Positions 39,512 through 40,361 of a stretch of DNA of 40,361 nucleotides are shown here, piece by piece (position 1 is the first letter of the stretch; the number at the start of each line of letters is the position of its first letter). The notes under the pieces were generated by a model, which was not told where the DNA came from, ran no database searches, and saw only the letters and a program-made list of their open reading frames with translations. Position numbers and translations under genes: made by a program. Origin of the DNA: Chitinophagaceae bacterium (GTDB taxonomy: Bacteria; Bacteroidota; Bacteroidia; Chitinophagales; Chitinophagaceae); assembly GCA_020403425.1 (NCBI GenBank), contig JADBXR010000007.1, positions 90,287 through 130,647 on the forward strand. The letters are read 5' to 3'.

Positions 39512-40114
39512 GCTGACTTCAATTTTTATTTTCATTTTCATTTTGCAATGGCATCCTTATGGATAGCACTATTAATTCTACAACCAATACTTATCAGGAA
39601 GAAGAAATTCTCAATCCATAAGCAAACTGGAAAATTGAGTTTTTTCATTTAGCCTTTGTTCTTTGTGTCAGTAATTTTACTAAAGCATCATAGAATTGGA
39701 GGTGAAATTACCGAAGGTTTGGGGGCTAGTTTGTGGTTGCAATTAAAAGATTTGATTATTATCGGAGTCATGTTTACAATAGCCATGATGAACAGACATA
39801 ACATGCAAGTTCAAGCACGTGCCATGCTTGCTACTTGTATTGTATTTATAGAGCCAACTTTGGGACGTTTTATTAATCTTACCTTATTACCTGAGCCCAA
39901 TTTTTTCCTTGGGTTGGGTATTACGGTTGCCATAATGTATGCACTGATTATTTCCTTTATTATTATTGAACGAAAACAAAATGGTTGACGATGGGTATTC
40001 CCTTTACTTTTAGGTCTGTTTATTATATTTCACTATCTCATTTTTTTTCAAGTATGCTTTCCATTGTGGGATTCAATTGCAGAATGGTTTGTAAGGTTGC
40101 CAATTACAAAATAA
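39512..40114 (+). pseudogene. Membrane protein gene with two in-frame stop codons
   Basis: One frame reads as a single membrane protein from about 39512 to TAA 40112-40114, broken by TAG at 39650-39652 and TGA at 39986-39988. The parts are FNFYFHFHFAMASLWIALLI up to LSFFI, then PLFFVSVILLKHHRIGGEIT, QVQARAMLATCIVFIEPTLG, up to RKQNG, and after the TGA RWVFPLLLGLFIIFHYLIF to RLPITK. Sense and hydrophobic pattern continue smoothly across both stops, so two point mutations have probably killed an intact gene. The N-terminus is unclear and may be cut. It matches a Bacteroidetes family of ~200-residue multi-pass proteins of unknown function. It shows decay at this edge of the element. Confidence 0.55.
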
Positions 40115-40361
40115 AAATGGTGTTAAAATTTTAAAATACTGCTAATAAACAGCGGCTACTATAAATCCAAAAGTAACACTGTAAGCTCCCCCTATTTTAG
40201 TGCCACGGTTAGTTAGAGTTTTCTAAGATATGAGCTCCTCCCATATTTCGTAGCATCCTAAACTATTGTAACGAGGCGTTTTACGAACTTTCAAATCTGT
40301 CCGGAGAAAATGATTTTTCTGATACAGCTGATACATTATTTTCAGTTGCAAAAATCATTTG
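40115..40361. other. Gene-free right edge of the window
   Basis: AT-rich sequence without a credible gene. On the minus strand the stretch CGTGGCACTAAAATAGGGGG (around 40187-40206) has the look of an insertion-sequence end or a regulatory repeat, but I cannot match it to a known element. No copy of the tRNA-Ala 3' end is present. Confidence 0.35.

Larger units (their letters stand above)
19760..40361. mobile_element. Mobilizable/integrative element or island at tRNA-Ala, right end not in window
   Basis: Base composition turns markedly AT-rich at the 3' end of tRNA-Ala. The DNA beyond carries an excisionase-like HTH protein, a primase-like protein, MobC, a MOBP-type relaxase, metal efflux, a mercury-type module and several decayed genes. 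Self-transfer genes (type IV secretion) are not seen, so it would need a helper. No integrase and no repeat of the tRNA 3' end is found before 40361, so the boundary on the right is open and the element could be a composite or a remnant. Confidence 0.6.

Noticed and set aside
39986..39988. TGA as selenocysteine codon in the membrane-protein frame
   Set aside because: No SECIS-like hairpin is seen right after it and a second stop (TAG) upstream points to simple decay.
19760..40361. Direct repeat of the tRNA-Ala 3' end as a right attachment site
   Set aside because: I looked for the last ~20 bases and shorter pieces such as ACTCTCCA and found no convincing copy before the end of the window.

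Overview
The window looks like a piece of a Bacteroidota chromosome, most probably from the Chitinophagaceae or a close relative. The evidence is the Bacteroidetes-type promoters (TTTG, a 19-21 base spacer, then TAnnTTTG), the weak ribosome binding sites, and the typical gene content: GH130 and GH3 glycosidases, ThuA, Gfo/Idh and GMC proteins, DUF1684, DUF6660 and a CzcA-CzcC fusion. It has two halves that meet at a tRNA-Ala gene.

Left half, about 1-19,760, is a moderately GC-rich chromosomal region for sugar turnover. A minus-strand run encodes a YdjC-like deacetylase, a ThuA protein and a truncated GH130 lipoprotein. Facing away from it are a NupG-like MFS transporter, a Gfo/Idh oxidoreductase, a lipoprotein PQQ dehydrogenase with an internal haem c, and a small Dabb protein. 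Next come BglX (GH3), a Tat-exported TIM-barrel isomerase and a second GH3 gene broken by a one-base frameshift. A NUDIX-winged-helix regulator diverges from that GH3 gene. Two tandem GMC oxidoreductases and a divergent aldo-keto reductase follow. My inference is that glycosides are imported or cleaved and their sugars oxidised and isomerised, possibly through keto-sugars. Just before the tRNA lies a small ORF ending in four Cys codons, with its own promoter and hairpins, which looks like a cysteine-responsive leader ahead of a DUF1684 gene.

Right half, about 19,760-40,361, is visibly more AT-rich and mosaic, and reads as a mobilizable or integrative element or genomic island seated at the 3' end of tRNA-Ala. 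The first block, all on the minus strand, is a divalent-metal efflux island: a Zn/Cd-type P1B ATPase, a CzcB adaptor, a CzcA pump fused to its own outer-membrane channel, and small membrane or Cys/His-rich proteins. It also holds a decayed CapK-like gene. The second block is a mobilization module: a two-TM protein, an excisionase-like HTH protein, a primase-like TOPRIM protein, MobC, a relaxase and a coiled-coil membrane protein. Hairpins ahead of mobC make an oriT candidate. The third block is a two-gene SWIM-finger plus HEPN operon, divergent from an XRE regulator across an array of three phased TACCGG sites. I consider it the best candidate for an undescribed system. The fourth block is a mercury-type module (ArsR, MerTP, a GDCCVxC protein, a cation transporter), followed by a conserved hypothetical gene and a membrane-protein pseudogene with two in-frame stops. 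No integrase and no second copy of the tRNA end is visible, so the far end of the element must lie outside the window or be lost.

All calls rest on reading the sequence; no database search was run.
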